Source: Catenuloplanes indicus (GTDB taxonomy: Bacteria > Actinomycetota > Actinomycetes > Mycobacteriales > Micromonosporaceae). From it: a stretch of 64,000 nt of DNA. Positions 1 to 10,025 of the stretch are shown piece by piece. A program made the translations under genes and the position numbers. A model generated the notes under the pieces. The model was given only the letters and a program-made list of their open reading frames with translations. It did not search any database and was not told where the DNA came from. Numbering within the stretch: position 1 is the stretch's first letter; every line of letters starts with the position of its first letter. Where the stretch lies: contig NZ_JAUSUZ010000001.1 of NCBI RefSeq assembly GCF_030813715.1, positions 7,440,001 to 7,504,000 of the forward strand, read 5' to 3'.

Positions 1-3000
1 CAGTTCCTGCTGCCGTCCCGGCATGTCGAGCTTCTGATGCACGAGTTCTTCGGCGACGTGCCGCTGGAGCTGTTGCGCGTGCAGTGGTCGTTGCTGCTGC
101 CGGAGGCCCCGGCGCCGAGTGCCGAGCTGATGAGCGGACTGCCCCGGAGGGACTACTCGGCCGCGGAGATGGCCGAATGGCGGTACCGGCTCGGCGACGT
201 GGGGGAGGAGGCGTTCACCGATTTCCTCGCCATGCCGTGGGGCGACCCGGAGAATCTGATGGCCGCGGCGACCCGGGCCGGCCTCGACCGTTCCCACCTG
301 CCCTCGCTGCTCCGGTTGTCAGCCGAGATCGGCTGGATCCCCACCGAACTGGGCCGTATCGCGTTTTGGTCGGGTACCACCGGCGCGCAGTTCCTCCGGG
401 TGGCGGAGGGTGGACGCGTCGCGCTCGACCCGGCAGACCTCACCGCGTTCGGTAACCTGATCAGGGATTCCGTCGCGGCGGACACCGAAGCCGGGCCGGT
501 CCGCATCCGGGACAACGCGGTCACCCGGCAACTGATCGACACCGCGCAGGCGTACTCACCGGTTCGGGAAGGCCGTCTCCGGGAGGCCTGGCTGCTCCGT
601 CAGACGGCCCGGTGGAGTTCGCCCGAGTCGGACCGGCGGATCGACGTGCACCGGCTCGGCCTTCGGCTCAGCCGGCTCACGGTGGCGCCGATCCGAGAAC
701 TCGCGCTGTTCGGCGCGGACCTGGAGGAGACGCTCGCACTGCTCAAGGCCGCCGCGGCCAACGGCGGGACGGTGCACGGCGACGGCCCGGTGCGGGACCT
801 GATCTCCCGAGTGGAGGCGTGGGCCCAGAAGCTGCGGCAGACGATCGGCGACGATCTGGATTCGGTCCTGCAGGCCGAGTTCCCGATGCAGTGGAGCCTG
901 ACGGAGCCGCTCGACCGGCTGCGGTCCCTGGATGCACCGGCCACGGCGTTGCGTGAGTCCGCCGCACGGGCCACCGAAGCGGAGACCACGCTCGCCGGGC
1001 CACTGGTCGAGCAGCTCGACGAGGCCGCCTCGCGGCGCAGCACGGCGGTGAACGCGCTCAGCAGGGTCACCGGCCGGCGGGGCGGGCCGCCGTTGAGCGA
1101 TGGCCCGGCGGTGTACTCGGCCGCGCTGAACCACAACCTCGCGCACGTGCGCGCACTGGCCGCGTACGCCGGGGCCGCCCTCCGCGCCGCCGATTCCGTC
1201 GCGTCCGGGCCACTGCACGCGCTGGCCGACCGGCTGGACGACATGACCGCGCTGTACGCGCGCGGCGTCCGGTTCTACCCGGTGCAGCGGGCCGCGGACA
1301 CGCTGACCGATGCGGAGATCGGCCAGTATCTCGCCGACCTCGACGACGACCGTACGCTGCGGCTGACCGACGACCAGATCAACCGTGCCGGTGAACTGTG
1401 GGCGCCCGAGCGGTGGGCGACGAGTCTCGGGATCCCGGCATCCACGCTGCGCACCGACTACCTGAAACGCCCCTGGCTCGAAGCCCGGCGCCTGATGGAC
1501 CTCTCCGAGCTGCTCAAGCGCGGGACGCAGAAGATCCCCGATCTGGCGGTGCCGATCCACGACCTGGCGGTGGCGATCCACCGGCTCCCCGACGGCATCA
1601 GCGAGGTGGCGCGGCGGGCCGGGCAGGACCCGGAGACGATCCTCGACGTGGCGCGGCTGCGGAAGACGGATCCGGCCGCGCTGCACGTGCTCGACATGGA
1701 CGTGCAGGAGCTGCCGCTCGGTGAGCGCGTCCCGGCCGTCCTCAAGGCGATCAACCAGGCGGCGGCGGCCGACCGGACGACCGGCCCGCTCTACCTCTCC
1801 GCGCTGGCGACAGCCGGTTTCACCCACGAGACGAAGCCCGACGGGCCGCTCTGGAACCGCACCGTGGTGCTGTCCCGGCTGCTGGGCGTCGACCTCGATC
1901 TGATCCGGCCGGACGCCGCTAGGCTGACCAGCAGTCAGGTCGAGCGCTGGCACGCCATGGTGGACGATCTGGTCACCGAGCTCCGCCTCGACCGGCACGA
2001 GATCGCCACGGTGGCGGCCCGGCTCCTGGTCCCCGCGTCCTGGGTGCGAGCGTCCAGCGTCCGGCTCGGCCGCGTTCCGGTCGAGCTGCCCGATCTCGCC
2101 CAGCAGCTGGGAATCCATGACGGTGCCAAACTGCTCGCACTCGCCGAGCGGGCCGGGGTCCATCCGTCGGCGTTCGTCACCGAGGACGGACTCAGCGCAC
2201 TCAACGACGTCCGGTCCACCGACCAGAGCCGCTTCGACGTGGTCGGCCGGGTCTACCGGGAGCACGTCGTCAACCGGCTCGACGAGATCCGCAGCCGTCC
2301 GGGTGCCCGGCCGGGGCGGACCTGGGACGGCTCGGGCATCGTGCTTCCAGCGGTCACCGACGCCCTCTGGACGATCTTCAAGTCCGCCGGCTTCCGGCCG
2401 AGCGCACTGCCGCGCAACTTGGCCGCGCTGTCCGGCCGGTCCGGACTGGACGTGCGGGATCTGGCCTTCATCGGATCCGAGCTGGGCCTGACGCTCGACC
2501 GGACGGCCTTCGCCGCCCAGTACCTCACCGCCGACAGCAAGGTGTCCACCGACCCGCGCGAGCGACTGCTCGAGGGCTACCGGCCGTGGCGCGACCGTCT
2601 GCGCGCCCACGCCCACGTCCGCGAGGAGGAACTGGCCTGGGCCAACGACCTGGTCAAGGTCGCGTTCCGGGCCGTGGGGCTGCAACGGCTGACCGAGATG
2701 CCCGCGCGTGCGGCCCGCGAGTTCGTGCTCGGCCGCCGCCTGCGGGACGGCCGGCTCACATCCGGCGCGATCGCCGACCTCGTCCGGGACCACCCCGGCG
2801 ACGCGTTCGAGCTGGTCCGCACGGCGGCCGACGGCATCGACTTCCCGGCCCAGCGGGTACCGGTGCTGCTGGACCTGCCGCTACCCGCGAACGCCGACAT
2901 CGTGCTGACCCGGCCGGGCGGCGCCACCGGGCTCCCGGACGGCGTCGACCAGGCGGCGGGGTCCGTCCGGCTGGACCGGGAGACCGGCAGCATGGTGCTG

Positions 3001-6000
3001 CCGGTCCAGGGCCTGAGAAATGGCTGGCGGTCGCTCGGTGCGCTCACCGAGCTCGTCTTCGGAGGGCCGCACGCGCAGGTGCCCGCGCCGGGCCTCGCCG
3101 CGCTCCGGATCACCACCGGGTTCGGCACGGACACCGCGGCGTACCTGCGGCTGGCCCGGCTTTTCCACGCCCACCTGCCGGTGCTGCACCGCCTCGGCGT
3201 GATCGCCCCGGGCGGCCCGGCCGTGCCGTCGAACGGCTGGGCGTCCTTCGCCGAGCTGCGCGCCGCGCACGACGCGACGGACGGGCCGATGCGCCTGGAC
3301 CTGGCGTCACCGGCCACCGGGGCGGCCGTGTTCCGCCTGGGTGCGGTCGGCACCGGCCAGTTCCAGGCGGCGATCACGCTGTTCGGTGCGATGGTGGACG
3401 CGGCCCGCGAACCCGGACGGTTCCCCGGTCTGACGGACCTCCCGTTCCCCGGTGCCGGCGAACCGGCCGACGACGAGGCCGCACGACGGCTGTTGTCACT
3501 GGTGGACGACGTGTCGGCCCGGGTGCAGCTGGCGATCCTGTTCCAGCGCGACGGCGCTGCCCGGGCACAGCGGACCGGCGGCCCGGAGACGATCTCGGTC
3601 CCGGCGGGTGCCGGTCCGGCCGCGTTCACGCGGAACGACATCGTCGTGGAGGCGCCCGAGACCACGACGCCCGGCCGTGCCGCGGACGCGGTCCGTTCGC
3701 CTGCGACAACCGTGCGCGAAAGGGTCGTCGCCCTGCGTGATGAGGTGCGAGCCGTGGAATCGCGCGTGACGGAGATCCTCGAGCGCAACCCGGCGGCCAC
3801 CGACGTGGCGATGGTCTGGCGGACCGCGGTAGGAAGCCTGACGAGCTTTGCCGAGCAGCGGATGAACACGATCGACGATGCGCTGATCGCGGCCGAACTG
3901 GGCGATATCCGGCTGTTGGTGGACCAGGCGGCCACCGGAATTCTGGAGCTCGACGAGTCCGCGCGGAGCATGCTCGCACCGTTGCTGACCGGAACCCCGG
4001 TACCGGAGACCACGGTCGAACTCTATCCCGTTCAAGTCGACTACGGCGCAAACCAAGCTGTTGCCTCGACCGTGGACAACCCACACACCACGTCGTTCCC
4101 GCCAAGGCTGTCCGACATGCCGTCGTGGATATATGACCGCATCACCCGCGGGCAGATGCCGATTCCGTACTACATCGACGACGCCATGGACGAGGCCGCA
4201 TCGAAGGTCGGCTTCGGCTTGGAGATCGAGTTCGTAATACCGGCCGATGACCGGTTCGTCGACGAGGACGGCTTCGTCGAGTCGGACTCGGTCGCCGAGC
4301 GGCTGGAGACCATCGGGCGGAGGCTGTACGAGCTCGGGCTGACCTACTCCGAGGAGCAGCAGCCGCAGCATTCCGATCCAGTACCCGGGAAGTGGGCCTT
4401 CGAGCGGGACAACACCGTCGACGGAGAGATAATCTCGCCGATCCTGACCAGCTCGCCGGAGACGTGGCGGACCCTGCTGGAGATCGAGAGGATTCTCGCT
4501 GAGGCCGGCGCGACCGTGGAGGTCCGCGACCCGATCTACTACGAGCCTGACGACGCGGGGAACTGGGTGCCGACCGGGCAGCACCACGTTCTGAGGGCGT
4601 CCAGCCACGTTCACGTCAGCTCGGGATTCCTCAGCCGGTATGCCGGCGCGGACGGTTACGCACGTCTGGCCGGCCTGTTCCACCAGCACCGCGAGGTGCT
4701 GTACCGGCTCGGTGGCAACGCCAGAACCGGCGTCGATCACGGCTACGAGTACCGCGCCGTCGGCTGGGACGCGGATTACCCTTACCTTCCCGACGGGCAG
4801 ACCGTCATCGATGCGCACCGGGAGAAGAAGCTCGGTCTCTCCTTCTTCAGGGTGCAACTCCTTCCGGACGATCATCCCGAGTGGCGCCTGTGGCAGGGCT
4901 CGGAGCTGGCCGCCATGATCCAGGCCCAGGTGAAGCTCAGCATCGGTACGCAGCTGGCCTCGCTGAATCCGGCGAATGAGGTGGCGCTGCCGGCCGGCCC
5001 GCCGGATCTGGGACGCTTCCACACGCCGGGCACGCCGTACGTATCCCACGGCGGCTGGCGGATCTTCACACCGCAGAGCCACGCGGAGTACGAGGCGCTC
5101 ACCGCCCTGCTGTCGACCGTCTTCGCACGCCCTGCCGACATTGCGCAGGCGGCCGCGCTGTTCTACCTCAACGACTGGGCACCCGACCCGAACGGTGCCC
5201 GGATCCAGGCGCCGCCGGCGCAGGCCGGGCAACAACTGCAGGTCGACTGGCCGGTCGGAATGCTGGACACCACGGCGCTGATGCCGTTTCTCGGCGACCC
5301 GCTGCCCGTGCCGTCCATGGCCCTGCACGACATCGATCCCGGTGAGGAACTGGAAGACCCGTGGCGTGTCGGAGCGCTTCCGGTGGGAATGGCTCAGCTG
5401 GGCGACAGCGGCATCTGGGCGGTGGAGTACAACGTGACGCCCACCGGCCAGCTGGTGCAGAGCGACTCCCCGGTCCTGTTCGGGGTCACGGTCGAGGGAG
5501 GAACGATCCGCCTCGGGTCGTACGCCAGTGGGCAGGCGTACTCCTTCCCGCCGTCGCTTCCGCTTCTGAGCGGTCTCGTCCGGCAGTACATCGACGTCCG
5601 GTCGCCCCTCCAGCTCGTCCCGCAGGGCTCCGGCCGGTTGCCGCAGGCATACGTCAAGCGCCTGCTCGCGGAGCGTCCCGGCCACCAGCTCCGCGAGAGG
5701 GGAGTGCGGCCGGGCGACGTGCTCATCCCGGCGAACTTCCTCCTCGACCCGCCCCCGGGGGTAGATCCCCACTCGCAGTCCCTGGTGAGGTTCTCCGAGT
5801 TCCAGGGGCAGGTGCACGTATCGGTAGCGTCGTCCGCGGGCGACACGACGGTGTACATCCTGAACGACATCGCCGGGGAGCCGACGCCGCTGGTCCCGGA
5901 GACCGCCGACGGTGTACGCGCCGTCGCGGCCGCCGCCCGGTCGCGCTGGGATGCGTTCCGCAGCCGGGCCGACGCGGCCCTGGACGCGGCGCTGACCGGC

Positions 6001-6558
6001 ACCGCGACGGACGTGCAGCGGACCGCGGCCCGGTCCGCACGCTCCTCGCTCGGCATGATCCGTAGCGGCCTGGACCGGCTGACCGGTTCCTTGCCCGCGG
6101 GTGCGGCGGAGGGCATCCTGCAGAGTCTGATCCTGACGTACGAGACCGCCGAGCGGCTGATGTCGGAGGTGCTGCGCGGTGCGACACCGATCCCGCCTGC
6201 GGCCACCATGTTCAGCCGGGACGGTGGCCTGCCGTCGGAGACGGTGGGCATAGCGCCGGACGGCTCGTACGTCGTGGCCACGCCGGAGGACGATTTCCGG
6301 GTGTACGGCCCGGACGGCCGTGCGCGCGGCACGATGGAGGTGTGGGCCGCCGAGGGCGCGGACTGGTCCGGCGCGGAGGAACTGAAGAACCACTCGGACG
6401 TACCCGCTGACGACGTTCTACATCACCGCGAGGAGCAGCCGGCCGTTCTTCCGGTCGGTCGACGTCACCAACCCGCGGGTCCAGCAGATTCGCCGGGCCG
6501 AGTACGGGATGACCGAGCTCTCCGCCCCGGGAGAGGAGTACCAGGCGTTCGTCCTTGA
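1..6558 (+). CDS. G1a: giant mosaic protein with amidoligase-like domain (5' partial, frameshifted near 6406)
   Basis: Open from the left edge; the true start lies upstream, because the first codons (LLPSRHVELL...) match the middle of G5 and G6. Visible order: helical repeat region (about nt 1-2830), an alpha/beta segment with LPVLHRLGVIAP (about 2840-3560), a linker, and an amidoligase-like domain (about 4130-5000). That domain has GLEIEF at 4216-4233, GEIISP near 4423-4440 and SHVHVS at 4603-4620, the expected Glu and His ligand positions of the glutamine synthetase-like COOH-NH2 ligase fold. A beta-rich part follows, then a helical part, then the first copy of a GVAPDGSYVVA/SRGWTL module. 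Comparison with the second copy (7381 onward) shows that after SDVP the reading should move to the frame of 6509-9997. About 11 nt (coding GALD-like residues) are missing at 6406/6407, so the residues from 6407 to the stop at 6558 are out-of-frame sequence. Together with 6407-9997 this was one gene; it may now be a pseudogene, or this may be a sequencing error. Confidence 0.85.
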   Translation, partial: QFLLPSRHVELLMHEFFGDVPLELLRVQWSLLLPEAPAPSAELMSGLPRRDYSAAEMAEWRYRLGDVGEEAFTDFLAMPWGDPENLMAAATRAGLDRSHLPSLLRLSAEIGWIPTELGRIAFWSGTTGAQFLRVAEGGRVALDPADLTAFGNLIRDSVAADTEAGPVRIRDNAVTRQLIDTAQAYSPVREGRLREAWLLRQTARWSSPESDRRIDVHRLGLRLSRLTVAPIRELALFGADLEETLALLKAAAANGGTVHGDGPVRDLISRVEAWAQKLRQTIGDDLDSVLQAEFPMQWSLTEPLDRLRSLDAPATALRESAARATEAETTLAGPLVEQLDEAASRRSTAVNALSRVTGRRGGPPLSDGPAVYSAALNHNLAHVRALAAYAGAALRAADSVASGPLHALADRLDDMTALYARGVRFYPVQRAADTLTDAEIGQYLADLDDDRTLRLTDDQINRAGELWAPERWATSLGIPASTLRTDYLKRPWLEARRLMDLSELLKRGTQKIPDLAVPIHDLAVAIHRLPDGISEVARRAGQDPETILDVARLRKTDPAALHVLDMDVQELPLGERVPAVLKAINQAAAADRTTGPLYLSALATAGFTHETKPDGPLWNRTVVLSRLLGVDLDLIRPDAARLTSSQVERWHAMVDDLVTELRLDRHEIATVAARLLVPASWVRASSVRLGRVPVELPDLAQQLGIHDGAKLLALAERAGVHPSAFVTEDGLSALNDVRSTDQSRFDVVGRVYREHVVNRLDEIRSRPGARPGRTWDGSGIVLPAVTDALWTIFKSAGFRPSALPRNLAALSGRSGLDVRDLAFIGSELGLTLDRTAFAAQYLTADSKVSTDPRERLLEGYRPWRDRLRAHAHVREEELAWANDLVKVAFRAVGLQRLTEMPARAAREFVLGRRLRDGRLTSGAIADLVRDHPGDAFELVRTAADGIDFPAQRVPVLLDLPLPANADIVLTRPGGATGLPDGVDQAAGSVRLDRETGSMVLPVQGLRNGWRSLGALTELVFGGPHAQVPAPGLAALRITTGFGTDTAAYLRLARLFHAHLPVLHRLGVIAPGGPAVPSNGWASFAELRAAHDATDGPMRLDLASPATGAAVFRLGAVGTGQFQAAITLFGAMVDAAREPGRFPGLTDLPFPGAGEPADDEAARRLLSLVDDVSARVQLAILFQRDGAARAQRTGGPETISVPAGAGPAAFTRNDIVVEAPETTTPGRAADAVRSPATTVRERVVALRDEVRAVESRVTEILERNPAATDVAMVWRTAVGSLTSFAEQRMNTIDDALIAAELGDIRLLVDQAATGILELDESARSMLAPLLTGTPVPETTVELYPVQVDYGANQAVASTVDNPHTTSFPPRLSDMPSWIYDRITRGQMPIPYYIDDAMDEAASKVGFGLEIEFVIPADDRFVDEDGFVESDSVAERLETIGRRLYELGLTYSEEQQPQHSDPVPGKWAFERDNTVDGEIISPILTSSPETWRTLLEIERILAEAGATVEVRDPIYYEPDDAGNWVPTGQHHVLRASSHVHVSSGFLSRYAGADGYARLAGLFHQHREVLYRLGGNARTGVDHGYEYRAVGWDADYPYLPDGQTVIDAHREKKLGLSFFRVQLLPDDHPEWRLWQGSELAAMIQAQVKLSIGTQLASLNPANEVALPAGPPDLGRFHTPGTPYVSHGGWRIFTPQSHAEYEALTALLSTVFARPADIAQAAALFYLNDWAPDPNGARIQAPPAQAGQQLQVDWPVGMLDTTALMPFLGDPLPVPSMALHDIDPGEELEDPWRVGALPVGMAQLGDSGIWAVEYNVTPTGQLVQSDSPVLFGVTVEGGTIRLGSYASGQAYSFPPSLPLLSGLVRQYIDVRSPLQLVPQGSGRLPQAYVKRLLAERPGHQLRERGVRPGDVLIPANFLLDPPPGVDPHSQSLVRFSEFQGQVHVSVASSAGDTTVYILNDIAGEPTPLVPETADGVRAVAAAARSRWDAFRSRADAALDAALTGTATDVQRTAARSARSSLGMIRSGLDRLTGSLPAGAAEGILQSLILTYETAERLMSEVLRGATPIPPAATMFSRDGGLPSETVGIAPDGSYVVATPEDDFRVYGPDGRARGTMEVWAAEGADWSGAEELKNHSDVPADDVLHHREEQPAVLPVGRRHQPAGPADSPGRVRDDRALRPGRGVPGVRP

Positions 6559-9500
6559 CCGCACCCGGACGAACGCGATCGCTCGTGCCCGGCTGGAGAG
6601 CCGCGGCTGGACGCTGCCGGCCGACGGCGCCGCCGGCCGGGGCGTGAGCCATCCGGCGTGGACGAGCGAGGAGCCCGGCTGGGCGCCCGTCGCCGCCGAC
6701 GGCACGCGGCTGACAGTGATCACGGAGACGCTGGACGGCGGGATGACGCGGCGGGTGGCCGGCCGCCACGCCGAGGGCGGCACGTTCGACGTCGTGCACC
6801 CGGCTACCGGTGCCGTGGTGCGCCGGCTGTACCCGTGGACCGGCGCGGGCGGTGACGCACGGTGGACCGTCGCGCCACTGTCCGACGCGGATGCCCGCTA
6901 CTACCGGGCTTTCGGTGACCCGGACAGTGAGATGACCGCCGAGGAGATGGTGCAGATCATCGTCGACCGGGGCGAGCGCGTGCGCGCGGACCTGGTGCTG
7001 CCCGGGTTCGCCCTCTACCGCATGACGGTGGACGGGGACTCGCTGCAGGTGCGCGCGATGCTCGACGCCGACGGCCGGGTGGTCCGGGCCCAGCGCCCGC
7101 TGCCGATTGACGAGGACCAGCTGGCGAGCGGCAATGACCGGCTGATCACCGAGCTGTACGACGCCGGCTGGATGATCCGCGCCGGCTACGACCACCAGGT
7201 CGACGCCGCCACGAGGATCGTGACGGTCAACCCGTACAAGGAGTCCACCGCCTGGCGGCGGCTCACCGAGGCGCACCGGGTCCGTCGCCACCAGCCCGGT
7301 GGGCCGGCACAGTCCGGACCGGGCGACGTCACGGTTCTCATGCAGCACGGGACGATGCCGCCGGCCCCGGCCGCCGGGACAATGCCGCCGTACACCGTGG
7401 GTGTGGCGCCGGACGGCTCTTACGTCGTGGCCAAAGCGCCGCGGCATGGCGACACCCGGCCGTACGGCTTCTCGGGCTTCGACGTCTTCGGCCCTGATGG
7501 CTCGCCGCGCGGCACGCTAGAGGCGTCGACAAAGCTGGAGAGCAACTTTGCCGGGACCTACCAGCTGAACAACCGTTCGGACGTGCCGGGCGCGTTGGAC
7601 CTGGTGACTTACTACGTGGCCTCGGTAGCCACCACCTCCCGGTTCCAATTCATGTCCGTGGTCAACGAGAAGTTGCAGCGAACCCTGCAAACCGTCTACG
7701 GCATGGAGATGCTGAGCAGCTCCAGCCCGGACAAGCACGACTACCGTCTGAGCCGGGAGAAAGCCCGCGACATCGCCCGGGAGCGCCTGAAGAGTCGTGG
7801 GTGGACGCTCGGCGGCGGCGATTTCGCCACCCCGCAGATGCTTCGGCCCGCCTGGACCAGCACGGATCCGAACTGGGTGCCGGCCCGGCAGCTCCGGGTG
7901 GTCACGGAGACGATGGACGGTGGCATGTCGCGCAGGGTTTCCGGCCGGCCCGCCGAGCCGAACCGATTTCAGATCATCGATCCGGGCAGCGGCGCCGAGA
8001 TTTACGAGCTGTGGCGCTCGACCGGCCCGGGTGGCCGCGACCGCTGGACGGCTGCGCCGCTCTCACCCACCGACACCCGCTTCTACGCGGAGATCGCGGA
8101 GGAAATCGGCGCGGAGTCGGCAATGGCCGTTGTCCAGTCGGTTGTCACGGACGGCGAGCGCCTTCGCGACGATCTCACGTTGCCCGGGTTCGCCCTCTAC
8201 CGCAAGTCGTTCGGTGACGACGGTGACCTGCTGATTCGCGTCATGGTCGACGCGAAGGGCCAGGTCGTCCGCGCGCGGAGGCCGCTGGAACTCGACATCG
8301 ATCAGTTCCTCCTGGTGGATCGCGACCCGGACCTGCACGACGGGCGTGACCTGATGGCGGAGTTGCGGGGCGCCGGCTGGACGATCCGCCTCGGCCACGT
8401 CAGTCAGGTGAACCAGGAGGCCAAGACGCTGACGCTGGACCCGTACCATGGCCTCGCCTGGCCGAGGCTGACCGCGGCGTACCGGCGGCGGTTCGAGGCA
8501 ACCGCCACCGGGTCCCGATTCTCGCTCGAGGAACCAGGCGGGCCCGGGTCCTCCTGGGACCACCACCAGGTCTGGCGTATGAAGGTCGAGCAGAGACCCC
8601 CGGACGAGCTGCGGATGCTGGACGGGGGCAGCACCCAGGAGCGGATCGACAGCCTGACCGAGCAAGTGTTCCAGGCTGAGCCACGGATCAGTGAGGTGCT
8701 GGAGAAGTTCCCCAGCTCGCCCGCGGCCAAGAGCTGGCGGGACGCCCTGCAAGGGCTGGACCGGCTGACCGGCACACCGGGGCCCGGGGATGTCACCGAG
8801 GTCGTGCGTGGATTCGTCCGGGCGGCGGCGGACGTGATCCGGCTCGACCGGACCGCGGCGGGCGCGCTGTCGAAGCTCTCGCTGGGCCTGCCCGCGCCGG
8901 CCCGTGAGGTGCCCCCGCCGCGCGGATTCGGCGACTGGACCGTGGGTGATCTGCCGGCGCTGGCCGCCGGCCTGAAACGGCCGGTGCTCACCTCCGATCT
9001 GAGCGGCACCACCTCGCACGCGCTCGACCAGCTGGAGTCGGCGCTGCGCGAGCACGAGTGGTGGGGCGAGGTGCCGATCGTCGTCACCTCGATGGGTACC
9101 CAGCCGAACGCCGAGCGCCTCGACGCGCTGCGCGAGCAGTACCGGCCGGTCATCATCCAGCAGTCGATGACCTCGGACTTACAGATCTCCTGGAAGCTGC
9201 TCGATCAGGACGGCAGCACCGTGGCCGAGACGAAGCTGACCAGGAAGCTGTTCGAGGCCGCGTCCGCGTTGCCCGCGACGCCGCACGGCACCGCGCTGCC
9301 ACCGGTGCTGGCCGGGCTGCTCACCGCGGGCCCCGGCGCGGCCGAGTTCCATCGGGACAACGCGCAACAGCTGACGGACCCGGGGGTACGGGACGCGCTC
9401 GACCACCTGATCGCCACCGCGCCCGACGGCGAGCGGCTGGCCGGTTTCCGAGTCGCTCTCGGCCTGGACGCGGCCGGCACGGAGAAGCTGGTCCCGGCCG

Positions 9501-9997
9501 CGACGAGCCTGCTCGGCGTCGAGCCGCCGTACACCGGCGGGCCGGTGCCGGCGTCGTTCGCGTACGACTTCCTGGCGCAGACCGGGGGCCGGAACGAGCG
9601 GTTCCCCATGGACGGGCTGCTGTTCCAGATCGTGCTGGCCGGGCGGATGTCGCCGGACGCGGCGCTGGAGCTGCTGCGGGCCACCGCGCGGACCGCGGTC
9701 GACCGGGCCGTGATCGACGTGTTCCAGTCGGTGGCGGACGTGATGACGCTGACCGAGGAGCAAGCGGCCGCGAATCCGCACACCGACGCGCGGCTCGTCC
9801 AGATCCTGCGCCGGGTCAAGAAGGTGTCCAGCACCGCGCGGAAGCCGGGCACGCCGCCGCCGGACTGTGTCGACCCGGTCGACCGGACCGTGTTCGTCGG
9901 CCGGCTGGACGCGCTGCGATACATGCTGCGCGACTCCGGCCAGGCGGCGCGGGCCTCGCTGATCGAGACACTGACGTACATCCTCGCCAACTGCTGA
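6509..9997 (+). CDS. G1b: C-terminal part of G1 in the shifted frame, ending in Asn-Cys
   Basis: Frame +2 continuation of G1. The first ATG in this frame is at 6509, but no ribosome binding site precedes it, and homology in this frame begins at 6407 (LTTFYITA), so it is probably not an independent gene. It contains the rest of module copy 1 (SRGWTL, PAWTSEEPGW, DGGM-RRVAGR, LPGFALYR, DAGW) and a complete copy 2 (about 7381-8490: VGVAPDGSYVVA, SDVPGALDL, SKGW-like and PAWTSTDPNW motifs). After a short helical part comes a terminal module of about 350 aa (about 8920-9997) shared with G2, G5 and G6. That module has PVLTSDLSG, EWWGEVPIVV (Rossmann-like strand), GERLAGFRVALGL, MDGLLFQIVLAG, PPDCVDPVDR and a C-terminal LANC-stop. 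The two cysteines in the final 60 residues are the only ones I see in this part. Confidence 0.8.
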   Translation: MTELSAPGEEYQAFVLDRTRTNAIARARLESRGWTLPADGAAGRGVSHPAWTSEEPGWAPVAADGTRLTVITETLDGGMTRRVAGRHAEGGTFDVVHPATGAVVRRLYPWTGAGGDARWTVAPLSDADARYYRAFGDPDSEMTAEEMVQIIVDRGERVRADLVLPGFALYRMTVDGDSLQVRAMLDADGRVVRAQRPLPIDEDQLASGNDRLITELYDAGWMIRAGYDHQVDAATRIVTVNPYKESTAWRRLTEAHRVRRHQPGGPAQSGPGDVTVLMQHGTMPPAPAAGTMPPYTVGVAPDGSYVVAKAPRHGDTRPYGFSGFDVFGPDGSPRGTLEASTKLESNFAGTYQLNNRSDVPGALDLVTYYVASVATTSRFQFMSVVNEKLQRTLQTVYGMEMLSSSSPDKHDYRLSREKARDIARERLKSRGWTLGGGDFATPQMLRPAWTSTDPNWVPARQLRVVTETMDGGMSRRVSGRPAEPNRFQIIDPGSGAEIYELWRSTGPGGRDRWTAAPLSPTDTRFYAEIAEEIGAESAMAVVQSVVTDGERLRDDLTLPGFALYRKSFGDDGDLLIRVMVDAKGQVVRARRPLELDIDQFLLVDRDPDLHDGRDLMAELRGAGWTIRLGHVSQVNQEAKTLTLDPYHGLAWPRLTAAYRRRFEATATGSRFSLEEPGGPGSSWDHHQVWRMKVEQRPPDELRMLDGGSTQERIDSLTEQVFQAEPRISEVLEKFPSSPAAKSWRDALQGLDRLTGTPGPGDVTEVVRGFVRAAADVIRLDRTAAGALSKLSLGLPAPAREVPPPRGFGDWTVGDLPALAAGLKRPVLTSDLSGTTSHALDQLESALREHEWWGEVPIVVTSMGTQPNAERLDALREQYRPVIIQQSMTSDLQISWKLLDQDGSTVAETKLTRKLFEAASALPATPHGTALPPVLAGLLTAGPGAAEFHRDNAQQLTDPGVRDALDHLIATAPDGERLAGFRVALGLDAAGTEKLVPAATSLLGVEPPYTGGPVPASFAYDFLAQTGGRNERFPMDGLLFQIVLAGRMSPDAALELLRATARTAVDRAVIDVFQSVADVMTLTEEQAAANPHTDARLVQILRRVKKVSSTARKPGTPPPDCVDPVDRTVFVGRLDALRYMLRDSGQAARASLIETLTYILANC

Positions 9998-10013
9998 TCG
10001 CGATTCACCCCGC

Positions 10014-10025
10014 GTTCACGTGAAC
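10014..10025. promoter_or_regulatory. 12-bp perfect palindrome at the G2 -35 element
   Basis: GTTCACGTGAAC is self-complementary and overlaps five bases of the -35 hexamer TGAACC at 10021-10026. It could be an operator for a repressor of G2. The other three family promoters do not share it, so it may be chance. Confidence 0.3.

Noticed and set aside
6509-6558. Independent gene starting at ATG 6509
   Set aside because: No ribosome binding site, and homology in this frame begins at 6407, so it is the continuation of G1 after a frameshift.
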